Below, in pieces: positions 30,347-39,294 of a DNA stretch of 64,000 bases. The position numbers and the translations under genes are program-made. The DNA lies in the NCBI GenBank assembly GCA_963787285.1, contig CAWBCM010000008.1, forward strand, positions 62,001-126,000. Reading direction: 5' to 3'. The notes below the pieces were generated by a model. It was not told the origin of the DNA, made no database searches, and saw only the letters and a list, made by a program, of their open reading frames with translations. Within the stretch, counting starts at the first letter, position 1. Every line of letters begins with the position of its first letter. The stretch comes from JAHEJN01 sp963787285. GTDB lineage: Bacteria > Actinomycetota > Acidimicrobiia > Acidimicrobiales > JAHEJN01.

Positions 30347-30763
30347 CTACTCGCCCGCCAGCGACGGCGGGGCAGCACGCTCCAGGGCCGCCCGCACCCG
30401 GCTCCCGGACACCGCGACCTCGAACGAGGGTCCGGCGTGATGGTGGTCGCGACCGTGGGCGATGTCGACCACCCCGTTGACGCTCCAGACGATCGAGAAA
30501 CGACGGCCGACGTAGCTGGCCGGTGATCCGGTCGGGAGGAGCAGCTCGACGGTGTCCTCACCTGCTGCCGACGACACCGTCACCTCCGCCGACGCCCGGG
30601 AGCCGGCCACCTCGTGACGCTCACCGTCGAGCACGATGTCGGCCTGAGCCGAGACACGGATGGCCCGTGCGTCGCGGTCGAGGCCCTTCCACGCGACGGT
30701 GACGCGTACCGCGTCACCGGGCTCGATGCCGGGGTCAGGTGCTTGGAGAACGAGGCTGATCAC
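30347..30763 (-). CDS. Hypothetical beta-sandwich protein
   Basis: 138 residues from GTG 30763, all-beta in appearance, with no signal peptide. The stretch VELLLPTGSPASYVG then RFSIVWSVNGVVDIAHG repeats the pattern LVIRVPASGLPATVHT / SIRWVIAVRVDA seen in the upstream gene, so the two look like tandem copies of one arrestin-like domain split over two coupled reading frames (4-nt overlap, GTGA). A single gene broken by an indel was considered, but both ends look like proper start and stop signals. Confidence 0.55.
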   Translation of the reverse strand: MISLVLQAPDPGIEPGDAVRVTVAWKGLDRDARAIRVSAQADIVLDGERHEVAGSRASAEVTVSSAAGEDTVELLLPTGSPASYVGRRFSIVWSVNGVVDIAHGRDHHHAGPSFEVAVSGSRVRAALERAAPPSLAGE

Positions 30764-31239
30764 ACCGTCACCCTGGCCGCAACCGACAGCTCACGCTCGA
30801 CATCGACCTGCGTTCCGTCGGCGGCATCGACGCGAACAGCGATGACCCAACGAATCGACGCCGCACGGGTGTGCACCGTCGCCGGCAAGCCCGATGCCGG
30901 CACCCGGATCACGAGATCGGCCTCGACCAGGTCCACGGTGGAGTGATCGACGACCTCGATCGACACGCGCCCGACCGGTTCGCCGACAGGCCCGTTGCCC
31001 ACCACCTCCAGGCAACGCAGCTCGGCGACGATCGTGGCGCCATCGGCTCCACCGGGGGTCCGGGGTCGACAGCGGTGACGGGCCACGAGCTGGCCGCCGA
31101 GGGGAACCGGGTCGTCGTGGGGAATGAACAGCTCGGCGTTGTGCCATGGGTCTTCGCGCCGACGTCGGACCAGCGCCGCGCCGACCAGCGCCACCACAAC
31201 GGCCACAACCACGGCCGCGGCCACCACGATCAGGATCAT
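30760..31239 (-). CDS. Membrane-anchored beta-sandwich protein
   Basis: 159 residues: one N-terminal membrane helix (about 1-24, VVAAAVVVAVVVALVGAALV), an RRRRE stop-transfer patch, then a beta-rich domain (about 40-159) that resembles the product of the next gene. Unknown family. The overlapping start/stop suggests both subunits are made together, the first giving the membrane anchor. Confidence 0.58.
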   Translation of the reverse strand: MILIVVAAAVVVAVVVALVGAALVRRRREDPWHNAELFIPHDDPVPLGGQLVARHRCRPRTPGGADGATIVAELRCLEVVGNGPVGEPVGRVSIEVVDHSTVDLVEADLVIRVPASGLPATVHTRAASIRWVIAVRVDAADGTQVDVERELSVAARVTV

Positions 31240-31310
31240 CGGGTCAGCGACTCACGTCGACGGGGCTTCACCGCATCGAGAGTATCGGCCGAGCAGTACC
31301 CTCGGCCTGC

Positions 31311-32390
31311 GTGGCCGTCACCTCCGATTTCCGAGTGCTCCAGAAGCAGAACCGGCGCCGCACCCAGTTCCTCCTGTTGGCGACCTTCACGCTGTTGGCC
31401 GTCGTCGGAGTGGTTGTCGCGGCAGCCATGGGACTCGGGCCCATCGGTGCGGCGGGGCTCGTGGCCCTCGCCCTCGCTCTCACCCTCTTCTCGTACCGCG
31501 CCGCCGACCGAATCGCCCTGAAGTCGAATCGAGCCGAGACCGCCGATCCGACCGAGTACCGCCAACTCCACAATCTGGTCGACGGGCTCTGCATCGCCTC
31601 GGGTCTCCCGAAACCGCGGGTCTATGTGGTCGACGATCCCGCACCCAACGCCTTCGCCACGGGCCTCCGGCCCGAGAACGCCTCGATTGCGGTGACCACC
31701 GGGCTCCTGGCCAAGCTCAACCGACAGGAACTCGAAGGCGTCGTCGCCCACGAGTTGGCCCACATTCGCAATCACGACATCCGCGTGATGACCGTGGCGG
31801 TGGCCACGGCAGGAGTCATCGCCCTCATCGCCGACATCTTCTGGCGGGCGCTGTGGTGGGGCGGGGTCAACGGCGGACGGCGCAACCGGGGCAAGGAGAG
31901 CGGCACGAACCCCATCATCCTCATCGGCTTCGTGGTCGTGGTGATTCTCGCTCCGGTGGCCGCCGGCTTGCTGCGGGCGGCCATCAGCCGCAGCCGCGAA
32001 GGGCTTGCCGACGCATCGGCGGTCGAGTTCACACGAAACCCGGGCGGGCTCCGCTCGGCCCTGGAGAAACTGCGCGACGACGTGACCGTCGTGCGCCACA
32101 CTTCGCACGCCACCTCGCATCTCTGGATCGAGTCACCTGATGACCGCACCAAGGGCGACAAGGGGGCGTGGTTCAACGGATTGTTCGACACCCACCCGCC
32201 CCTCGAGGAGCGCATCGACCTGCTGCGCGCGATGGAGTTCGCCCGGGTCGGTGCCGCCTCGACGGCAACGGCGGCGGCCGGGGCAACGGGTTCCCTTCAG
32301 CCCGCTCCTGGCTGGTACCGCGACCCCACCGGTTCGGGTCCTGCGCAGCGATGGTGGGACGGCAAGCGCTGGACCGAGCACACCAACTGA
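31311..32390 (+). CDS. HtpX-like M48 metalloprotease with DUF2510 tail
   Basis: 359 residues. Two N-terminal membrane helices (about 18-60), zinc site HELAHIRNHD (HExxH near 147), two further helices (about 155-175 and 200-225), the third ligand in SREGLADASAV, and a C-terminal DUF2510 module APGWYRDPTGSG followed by RWWDGKRWTEH. Membrane quality-control protease with its active site on the cytosolic side. GTG start supported by TACCCT (31297-31302) 8 nt upstream. Likely functional partner of the LemA-like protein at 25.6 kb (association known for the families). Confidence 0.87.
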   Translation: MAVTSDFRVLQKQNRRRTQFLLLATFTLLAVVGVVVAAAMGLGPIGAAGLVALALALTLFSYRAADRIALKSNRAETADPTEYRQLHNLVDGLCIASGLPKPRVYVVDDPAPNAFATGLRPENASIAVTTGLLAKLNRQELEGVVAHELAHIRNHDIRVMTVAVATAGVIALIADIFWRALWWGGVNGGRRNRGKESGTNPIILIGFVVVVILAPVAAGLLRAAISRSREGLADASAVEFTRNPGGLRSALEKLRDDVTVVRHTSHATSHLWIESPDDRTKGDKGAWFNGLFDTHPPLEERIDLLRAMEFARVGAASTATAAAGATGSLQPAPGWYRDPTGSGPAQRWWDGKRWTEHTN

Positions 32391-32452
32391 GACACGGCAT
32401 CGGTCGGCCCCGCCGCGCTCGTCGCACCCGCGCCGGCCGGTACCGTGTCGAC

Positions 32453-33823
32453 GTGCCGATTCGGCTCCCCCTCGCCTTCCTCCTCCTGGTCGCCTTCGTC
32501 GCAGCCTGCTCCTCCGAGCCGTCGGTATCGGCGCGCGACCAGGTGGCAGAAGCCGCGCCGACCCCCACCGAGGAACCGACGCCCACCCCCGAGCCCCCCG
32601 CCGACGAGCCACCCGCCGCAAGCGACCCGGCGGCGCCGACGACCCCGGACACCGATGGAAGCCGAATCGCGATTCAATCTGCCGACACCATCACCACAGT
32701 GCTCCCCGACGGGTCGGACCCGGTCGCCCTCGGCGAGCCCACGAACCTGAACGCGCAGCCCACGTGGTCCGCCGATGCCGGCTTCATCGCCTGGTCGAGC
32801 ACCGACCCCCGGTCGGGCGCCACGGCGGTCGCCGCCAGCCGATTCGACGGTTCGGCGGCACACCGCTCCGAAACCGCCGGGCCGGTGTCGGCCATCGCCT
32901 GGGACGCCACGTCGAGCGTCATCGCCTACCTGGCGGGAGTGCCGAGCGGCCAGCAGCTGTCCACGGTGGCCATCGTCGAGCCCGGCCGAGAACAGGCCAT
33001 CGACACCGGTTCCCCGTATTGGTTCACCTGGGCACCCACCGACCAGGAGTTCCTCGTGCATGCCGACGGATTCCGCATCGACCGGATCGCCCTCGACGGC
33101 ACCACCGTGGGCCTCAGCACCGACAGTGCGGGCTTCCAGACGCCGGTGTGGCTCAACGCCGAACGCGCCCTCCTCTTCGCCGACGACCAGCCCGAGGGTG
33201 CCGCGCTGGTGAGCACCGGCGACGAGGGCGAAGGACGCCGCCCGCTCCTCGACTTCGACGGCTACCTCCGAATCGTCGCCAACCCCGACGCCAATCGAGT
33301 GGCGGTGCACGTGGACGAGCGGGCCCCCGATGTCGCCGAGATCGTCACTGCCGCGTTGCAGACCGACCCCGTCGCGCCGACCTCGATCGAGAGAGACCGT
33401 CTCACCGTCGTCTCGGTGTTCGGCGGCTCACCGGTGAGCGTCGACCGGTTGTCGAGCGAGGCGTTCCTGTGGGACGCACAGGGCCGGACGCTGGCGTACC
33501 TCGTCCAGATCGGCGAGGGCGACGACCCGTGGTTCGAGTGGCGGTTCTTCGGCCCCGACGGAATCACGAGCGGACCGTTGCACCAGTTGACCGACGTCTT
33601 TCGACGGAACTACCTCCCGTACTTCGATCAGCTGGCCAACGACGTCACGTTCTTCTCGCCCGATGGATCGCAGTTCGTGTTCGCCGGGCGCACGCTCGAC
33701 GGAGACGAGGGCATCTGGGTCCACACGATCGGCGAAACCGACGCCAACACGCGCATCGCCGACGGGGAGTTCGCCACGTGGTCGCCAGGGCCCGCCGGTG
33801 GCGGGGGCCGCAGCGTCCTGTGA
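32453..33823 (+). CDS. TolB-type beta-propeller lipoprotein
   Basis: 456 residues from GTG 32453, fixed by TACCGT (32441-32446) 6 nt upstream and by the signal peptide with lipobox FVAAC that starts immediately. A Thr/Pro/Glu-rich linker (about 25-65) is followed by repeated strands of WD40/TolB type (QPTWSADAGFIAWSS, SPYWFTWAPTDQEFLVHA, VTFFSPDGSQFVFAG). Surface lipoprotein, ligand unknown. Overlaps the next gene by 4 nt (GTGA). Confidence 0.75.
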   Translation: MPIRLPLAFLLLVAFVAACSSEPSVSARDQVAEAAPTPTEEPTPTPEPPADEPPAASDPAAPTTPDTDGSRIAIQSADTITTVLPDGSDPVALGEPTNLNAQPTWSADAGFIAWSSTDPRSGATAVAASRFDGSAAHRSETAGPVSAIAWDATSSVIAYLAGVPSGQQLSTVAIVEPGREQAIDTGSPYWFTWAPTDQEFLVHADGFRIDRIALDGTTVGLSTDSAGFQTPVWLNAERALLFADDQPEGAALVSTGDEGEGRRPLLDFDGYLRIVANPDANRVAVHVDERAPDVAEIVTAALQTDPVAPTSIERDRLTVVSVFGGSPVSVDRLSSEAFLWDAQGRTLAYLVQIGEGDDPWFEWRFFGPDGITSGPLHQLTDVFRRNYLPYFDQLANDVTFFSPDGSQFVFAGRTLDGDEGIWVHTIGETDANTRIADGEFATWSPGPAGGGGRSVL

Positions 33824-35325
33824 CTCGCAACCGGATCGCCCTCCTCGCCGCGGTGGTCGTGGCCATGCTCGCGGTGGCGACGGTGAACGAGCGACCGGCT
33901 GTGGCTCAGCTCGACGTCGACGAGCTGGCCCAGGACGAGGCCGAGATCCTCGCCCGCCAGGCCCTGCTCGATGCCGACATCGCCGCGGCCCGCCAGACCG
34001 TCGCCGATGCCGAGTCGGCGCTGACCCGAGCCCGAGCCGACAAGATCCTGGCGCGCCGCGACCTCGCCGATGCGCACCATCGCGACGACCGGGCGACGGC
34101 CGCGCTGCGGTCACTGGCCGTTCAGCGCTACGTCCTCGGCGATCCGCGAATCGACGACTTCGTCAACGAGATCCTCCAGGAGCGAGCCACGGTCGAGCCG
34201 GCCATCGAGCGAGCGTTGTACGCGCAGGTGCTCGACGAGGCCATCGAATCGGCCGACGACGCCGATGCCGTCCTCGACGATCTTCGCGGCCGGCTCGACG
34301 CCCGCGGAGCCGAGATCGACGAACTGTCGGCCGAGCTTCCCGTCCTGCAAGGCGCCGTCACCGTTCTCGAAGCGGCCCGGAACGCGAGCGACGTCGAGCT
34401 GGCGGCCATCCGCGACGAGCTCGAATGGGAACGATCCCTCCTGCGGAGAGCACGGCTCACCGGCCGCGACGACGGCACCGACAACAGCCGACCGGTACTG
34501 GCCGTGAAGATCGACAACGTCACCCAGGCTCGACCCCAGACGGGCATCAACCAGGCCGACGTCGTGTTCGAGGAACTGGTGGAAGGTGACCTCACCCGTC
34601 TGGTGGGCCTGTTCCATTCGACGGGTTCGGATCCGGTGGGACCGATCCGATCAGTGCGCACCAGTGACGTGCACATCCTTGCGAACCTGAACCGACCGCT
34701 GCTCGGCAACTCGGGCGGCAACCCGGGCGTCATGGAAGCCCTGCGCGCGTCGCCGATCGTCGACGTCGGAGCGCTGAGCCCGATCGCGGCTCGGTACTTC
34801 CGCTCGACGGCCAAGCCGGCCCCGAACAACCTCTTCTCGACGACCGCCGACCTGTGGGCGGCCGGCCAGGGATCCGAGGCCGGGGCCGCGCCGCCGCTCT
34901 TCTCGTTCCGCCGCCCGGATCGGCCATGGGGAGGCGATGCCCAGCCGACCAACGGCGTCGACATCGACTACGGCGCCAACTTCGTCACGTACCGATGGGA
35001 CGCGACGACCCAGCAGTTCCTGCGATCGCAAGGCGGGTCGCCGCACGTCGACTCGGCCGGCGTCCAGGTGGCCCCCACCAACGTGATCGTGCAGATCACC
35101 GGCTACCGCCCGACCGTGTTCGCCCAGTTCTCGCCCGAGGCCCAGGTGGAGGGCGAAGGCGAGGTGTACGTGTTCGCCGGCGGCGAGGTGCGAACGGGCA
35201 TCTGGCGCCGAGAGGGCCCCGAGGCGCCGACTCGCTACCTCGACACCGCCGGCAACGAGATCGAGCTGTTGCCGGGCTCCACCTGGATCGCACTGGCCCC
35301 GCCCGGCTCGGTCACGGTTCGCTGA
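33820..35325 (+). CDS. Secreted DUF3048 (YerB-like) protein with coiled-coil N-terminus
   Basis: 501 residues from GTG 33820. Signal peptide (about 1-29, cleavage after RPAVA), a long Ala/Asp/Glu-rich coiled coil (about 30-210, as in NlpC-associated secreted proteins), then a DUF3048 domain with NSRPVLAVKIDNVTQARPQT, VVFEELVEGDLTR, RSVRTSD and a C-terminal GSTWIALAPPG. Extracytoplasmic, role unknown. Coupled to the propeller lipoprotein gene. Confidence 0.78.
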   Translation: MTRNRIALLAAVVVAMLAVATVNERPAVAQLDVDELAQDEAEILARQALLDADIAAARQTVADAESALTRARADKILARRDLADAHHRDDRATAALRSLAVQRYVLGDPRIDDFVNEILQERATVEPAIERALYAQVLDEAIESADDADAVLDDLRGRLDARGAEIDELSAELPVLQGAVTVLEAARNASDVELAAIRDELEWERSLLRRARLTGRDDGTDNSRPVLAVKIDNVTQARPQTGINQADVVFEELVEGDLTRLVGLFHSTGSDPVGPIRSVRTSDVHILANLNRPLLGNSGGNPGVMEALRASPIVDVGALSPIAARYFRSTAKPAPNNLFSTTADLWAAGQGSEAGAAPPLFSFRRPDRPWGGDAQPTNGVDIDYGANFVTYRWDATTQQFLRSQGGSPHVDSAGVQVAPTNVIVQITGYRPTVFAQFSPEAQVEGEGEVYVFAGGEVRTGIWRREGPEAPTRYLDTAGNEIELLPGSTWIALAPPGSVTVR

Positions 35326-35334
35326 GGGCGCAAC

Positions 35335-35340
35335 TAGGTT
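35335..35340 (+). promoter_or_regulatory. -10 box of selD
   Basis: TAGGTT, 7 nt before the GTG start of selD: a leaderless arrangement that also supports the GTG start upstream of the in-frame TGA. Confidence 0.55.
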
Positions 35341-35347
35341 GGGGCAC

Positions 35348-36412
35348 GTGAGTGCACCCGATTCACGGTTGACGCAGTACAGCCACGGCGCCGGTTGAGC
35401 CTGCAAGCTCGGTCCTGGTGACCTGGCGCAGGTGCTGCGCCACGACGACAACACGAACCGACCGGCCGATCTCATCGTCGGGGTCGAGACCGGTGACGAC
35501 GCTGCTGTGTGGCGCCGTGGGGACGGACGCGCGCTGGTGTCGACCGCCGACTTCTTCACCCCCATCGTCGACGATGCCCGCACCTGGGGTCGCATCGCGG
35601 CTGCCAATGCGGCCAGCGACGTCTACGCCATGGGTGGCGTGCCGCTGTTCGCACTCAATCTCGTGACCTGGCCCCGCGACCTCCTCCCGCTCGAGCTGCT
35701 CGCCGAGGTGCTCGACGGCGGTCGCTCGATGGCCGACGAAGGCGGTTGGGCCGTCGCCGGTGGTCATACCGTCGACGGACCCGAGCCGATGTACGGGCAG
35801 GCGGTCACCGGCGAAGTCGACCTCGAGCACCTGATCACCAACGCGGGCGTGCGAGCCGGTCAGGTCCTCGTGCTCACCAAGCCGCTCGGCACCGGTCTGG
35901 TCGCCACGGCCATCAAGCGTCTCGATCCGGCCGAGACCGCACCGGGCGGCCGCTTCGGTGCGCTCGCCGCCGAAGCCGTGAAGGAGATGACCCGCCTCAA
36001 CGACGTGGCCGCCCGCGTTGCCCGCTCGGCCGGCGCGACCGGGGGGACCGACGTCACCGGATTCGGGCTCCTCGGTCACCTCCAGAAGATGGCGCTGGCC
36101 AGTGGCGTCGGCGCGGTGATCCGAACCGACGACGTGCCCTTGCTCCATGGAGTCGCCGATCTGTTCGACGAGGGCTTCGTTCCCGGCGGCACGACGCGCA
36201 ACGTCGATCACGTGCGTCCGCACGTCACCGGTGATCGATCCGATCGCACGCTCACGCTGCTGGCCGACGCCCAGACATCGGGGGGACTGCTCTTCGGCTG
36301 CCCCGCCGATCGGGTCGCCGATGCCGTCGCCGAGCTCCGCGACACCGGCCACCGGGCGGCGGCGATCGGCGTGCTCGTCGACGAGTCCCCGGGAAGCATC
36401 CGCGTCGAGTGA
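35348..36412 (+). CDS. selD: Selenide, water dikinase, itself a selenoprotein (Sec17)
   Basis: 354 residues if TGA 35396-35398 is read as selenocysteine. The N-terminus YSHGAG-U-ACKLGPGDL matches the glycine-rich active-site loop of SelD, where this residue is Cys or Sec, followed by the catalytic Lys20. ATP-binding motifs GDDAAVWRR, ASDVYAMGG and GGHTVDGPEP follow, and the C-terminal AIRS domain is complete (GGTDVTGFGLLGH, SGGLLFG). It makes selenophosphate from selenide and ATP for Sec-tRNA. GTG start 35348 is 1065 nt in frame with the stop. A SECIS-type hairpin follows the TGA. Overlaps menE by 4 nt. Gene finders would start after the TGA and lose the active site. Confidence 0.92.
35399..35432 (+). 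promoter_or_regulatory. Putative bacterial SECIS element in selD
   Basis: Immediately after the TGA: outer stem CCTGC (35400-35404)/GCAGG (35428-35432), middle GCT/GGC (35407-35409/35425-35427), inner stem GGTC/GACC (35411-35414/35420-35423) closing a loop CTGGT (35415-35419). The loop with its G-U lies about 17-21 nt from the TGA, the distance required by SelB in bacteria. Found by eye; folding energy not computed. Confidence 0.7.
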
Positions 36413-37509
36413 ATCGCCTCGTCGCTCTCGCTCTGCCCGCCGGCACCGCGTTCGTCGATGCGTTGCAGCGCGCCTGGGACGACGACGATGCCGTCGCGCC
36501 GATCGATCTTCGTCTCCCCCCGTCGGCGAGGACGCGACTCCTCGATGCACTGCGCCCTTCGGTGGTGGTCGAACCCGGAGCGATCCACGATCGACCCGAC
36601 GGGCGGCCGGTCGAACCCGGCGATGCGCTGGTGATGACGACGAGTGGCACCACCGGCGATCCGAAAGGAGTCGTGCTCACCCACGACGCGATCGTCGCCT
36701 CGGCGTTTGCGACCTCGACGCGGCTGGCGGTCGACCCTCTCGCCGACGCTTGGCTCGCCTGCATGCCCCTGGCCCACATCGGGGGCCTCTCGGTGGTGTG
36801 TCGAGCGCTCGTCACCGGCACGCCGTTCACCGTCCTGCCCTCGTTCGACCCGGGCGCGGTCGAGCTGGCGGCCCACGAAGGAGCGACGCTCGTCTCGATG
36901 GTGCCCACCATGTTGGCGCGCACCGATGTGTCGGCCTTCCGGCAGGTGGTGCTCGGCGGCGCCTCACTGCCGCCGGTGCGTCCGGCGAACACCGTGGCGT
37001 CCTACGGCATGACCGAGACGGGCAGCGGAATGGTCTACGGGAACGAGCCGCTCGACGGCGTCGAGATCCGAGTGGTCGACGGCGAGATCCACGTCCGAGG
37101 TCCGATCCTGTTGCGCTGCTACCGGGACGGCACCGACCCCAAGGACCGCGACGGTTGGTTCGCCACCGGCGACGGCGGCTCGCTCGACTCCGGGCACCTG
37201 GAGGTGCACGGCCGCATCGGGGACATGATCATCAGCGGCGGCGAGAACGTGTGGCCGGCCCCGGTCGAGGCGCTCTTGTCGGCCCATCCCGGCGTTGCCG
37301 AGGTCGCGATCGTCGGCCGCCCCGACGCCGAGTGGGGACAACGGGTCACGGCGGTGATCGTCCCGAGCGGCCCGCCCGATCTGTCCCTCCACGAGCTCCG
37401 TGATCTCGTGCGCGCCGACCTCCCCGCCTACTGCGCGCCCAAAGCCATCGAGTACGTGTCCGAGCTCACCCGCACGCCGCTCGGCAAGATCCGACGGGAG
37501 GCGTTGTGA
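36409..37509 (+). CDS. menE: 2-succinylbenzoate--CoA ligase
   Basis: 366 residues. Adenylate-forming enzyme that activates o-succinylbenzoate with ATP and CoA in menaquinone synthesis. P-loop TTSGTTGDPKGV (about 76-87), SYGMTETGSG, GWFATGDGG, and a C-terminal catalytic Lys in TPLGKIRREAL. Shorter than general acyl-CoA synthetases, as usual for MenE. GTG start overlaps selD (GTGA) and its own stop overlaps menC, so selD-menE-menC form one transcription unit. Confidence 0.88.
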   Translation: MNRLVALALPAGTAFVDALQRAWDDDDAVAPIDLRLPPSARTRLLDALRPSVVVEPGAIHDRPDGRPVEPGDALVMTTSGTTGDPKGVVLTHDAIVASAFATSTRLAVDPLADAWLACMPLAHIGGLSVVCRALVTGTPFTVLPSFDPGAVELAAHEGATLVSMVPTMLARTDVSAFRQVVLGGASLPPVRPANTVASYGMTETGSGMVYGNEPLDGVEIRVVDGEIHVRGPILLRCYRDGTDPKDRDGWFATGDGGSLDSGHLEVHGRIGDMIISGGENVWPAPVEALLSAHPGVAEVAIVGRPDAEWGQRVTAVIVPSGPPDLSLHELRDLVRADLPAYCAPKAIEYVSELTRTPLGKIRREAL

Positions 37510-38564
37510 ACGCCGCGCCCGAGCGCGACGTTCGCCTCATCTCGCTGGCCCAATCGGTTGCCCTCGATGCCGCCCACGACACGACGATCGCCACCCGGCG
37601 CGAGCTGGTCATCGTCGAGATGATCGATCCGGCGACGGCGATGTCGGGGTGGGGCGAGTGCTCGGCCCTGAACGAGGCCGGCTACACGCCCGAGTGGGCG
37701 CGCGGCGCCTACGACGTGCTCACCAGCGGGGCACCCGTCGACCCGGTACAGCATCCGCTGGCGGCCGCCGCGCTCGAGATGGCCCGAATCGACCTCGACC
37801 TCCGGTTGCGGTCACTCTCGTTGCCCGAAATGCTGGGCATCGTCGCCGAACCGGTCGCGGCCGGCGCGACGATCGGCCTCGGTCGACCCGACGACGTGGT
37901 GGCCCGAGCCCACGATCTCGTCGCCACGGGATACCGGCGGCTCAAGCTCAAGATCGCACCGGATTGCGATCTGGCGGTGGTGGCCGAGGTGGCCCGACTC
38001 GATCCCCGTGTCGAGGTCCAGGTCGATGGCAACGGCTCGTTTCCTGCCACCGCGGTCGACCGCCTCGCGGCCATCGACGAGCACTTGGCCGTGTTCGAAC
38101 AGCCGTTCGCGTTCGACGATCTCGTTTCGAGTCGCGCGCTACGGGAACGAACTGGTGCCAAGGTGATCGCCGACGAGGGCGCCCGACCACGGGAGCGTCT
38201 CGATCGACTGCTGGCGGAGCGAGCGGTCGACGGTGTCGCCGTCAAGCCGGGCTGTGTCGGCGGCATCGGAGCCGGGCTGGCGACCATCGAGCGTTGCGGC
38301 GAAGCCGGGCTCGACGTCGCGATCGGGGGGATGCTCGAGAGTGCACTCGGTCGTCACGTGCTCGCGACATTGGCGGCCCATCGGGCTGTCACCCTCGTCG
38401 GCGACGTGGCGCCGGCCGCGCTGTGGCTGCAAGGTGACCCGTGGCCCGATCTGGCGCTGGTCGATGGCCGGGTCTCGCCGTACACAGGCCCGGGAGTGGC
38501 ACCGTCACCGGAGCTCACCACACTCGAGCGCTGCACGCTCACGAGGCAGCGAGTGCCTGCCTGA
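37506..38564 (+). CDS. menC: o-Succinylbenzoate synthase
   Basis: 352 residues, enolase superfamily: catalytic Lys in RLKLKIAPD, metal ligands in VQVDGNGS, VFEQPF and ADEGARP, and Lys in AVKPGCVGG. Dehydrates SHCHC to o-succinylbenzoate, the substrate of MenE encoded directly upstream with a 4-nt overlap. Convergent with menH, overlapping it by 26 nt at the 3' ends. Confidence 0.9.
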   Translation: MNAAPERDVRLISLAQSVALDAAHDTTIATRRELVIVEMIDPATAMSGWGECSALNEAGYTPEWARGAYDVLTSGAPVDPVQHPLAAAALEMARIDLDLRLRSLSLPEMLGIVAEPVAAGATIGLGRPDDVVARAHDLVATGYRRLKLKIAPDCDLAVVAEVARLDPRVEVQVDGNGSFPATAVDRLAAIDEHLAVFEQPFAFDDLVSSRALRERTGAKVIADEGARPRERLDRLLAERAVDGVAVKPGCVGGIGAGLATIERCGEAGLDVAIGGMLESALGRHVLATLAAHRAVTLVGDVAPAALWLQGDPWPDLALVDGRVSPYTGPGVAPSPELTTLERCTLTRQRVPA

Positions 38565-39294
38565 ACTCGGCGATGATCTCGGCCACTGCATCGGGTGCCT
38601 CGAGGTGGGCGGCGTGGCCGGCACCGGCCACCACCGCCACAGTGGCATTCGGCATCGCGTCGACCATCCGAACGGCGATGTCGAGGAACTTCCGGTCGGA
38701 CTGGCCGACGATCAGCTTGGTCGGTGTCGTCACGTCGGACAACCGATCCCACAGTGGCTCCTGAGCTCCCGTGCCGCAGCGACGCAGGCTCGAGGCGAGG
38801 CCCTCGGGCCGGTTCAGGAGACGGGCCTCGCGATGCTGTCGCTCGTGGGTCAGGGCCGCGAACATCGGCAGGGCGAGCCAACGGTCGACGAACGCCGGAA
38901 GTCCGCTCGCTTCGAGCTCGTCGGCCAGCGCCGCATCGGAGCGCAGCCGCTCGGCCCGCTCGGCCGGATCGTCGATTCCGGGGGTCGCGCCGATCAACAC
39001 CATCGACTTCAGCATCTCCGGATGGTGCAGCGCAGCGTGGAGCACCATCCGGCCTCCCATCGAATAGCCGAGGTAGTGGGCACGCCCACCCGTCGCCACG
39101 ACCAGACGGGCCGCCTCGACCAGGTCGGCGTCGTCGGCCGCCGACTCGCCGTGGCCGGGAGCATCGACCAGGACCAGTTCGTTGTCGTCGGCCAGTCTCT
39201 CGGCCATCGACCCCCAGCACCGGCGATTCTGGGTGAATCCGTGCACCAGCACCAGTCGTTCACCGTGACCGCGACTCTGGTTGGCCAGACTCAC
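38539..39294 (-). CDS. menH: Alpha/beta hydrolase, probably MenH (SHCHC synthase)
   Basis: 251 residues from GTG 39294. Alpha/beta-hydrolase with VLVHGFTQNRRCW, nucleophile Ser in LGYSMGGRMV (about residue 80), acid in LIVGQSDRKF and His in AGAGHAAHLE. MenH eliminates pyruvate from the MenD product. The assignment rests on the fold plus position among menE, menC, menD and menB; other hydrolases look similar. The start overlaps the stop of marR by 4 nt, so it is translated from the marR transcript. Confidence 0.75.
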   Translation of the reverse strand: MSLANQSRGHGERLVLVHGFTQNRRCWGSMAERLADDNELVLVDAPGHGESAADDADLVEAARLVVATGGRAHYLGYSMGGRMVLHAALHHPEMLKSMVLIGATPGIDDPAERAERLRSDAALADELEASGLPAFVDRWLALPMFAALTHERQHREARLLNRPEGLASSLRRCGTGAQEPLWDRLSDVTTPTKLIVGQSDRKFLDIAVRMVDAMPNATVAVVAGAGHAAHLEAPDAVAEIIAEFRQALAAS

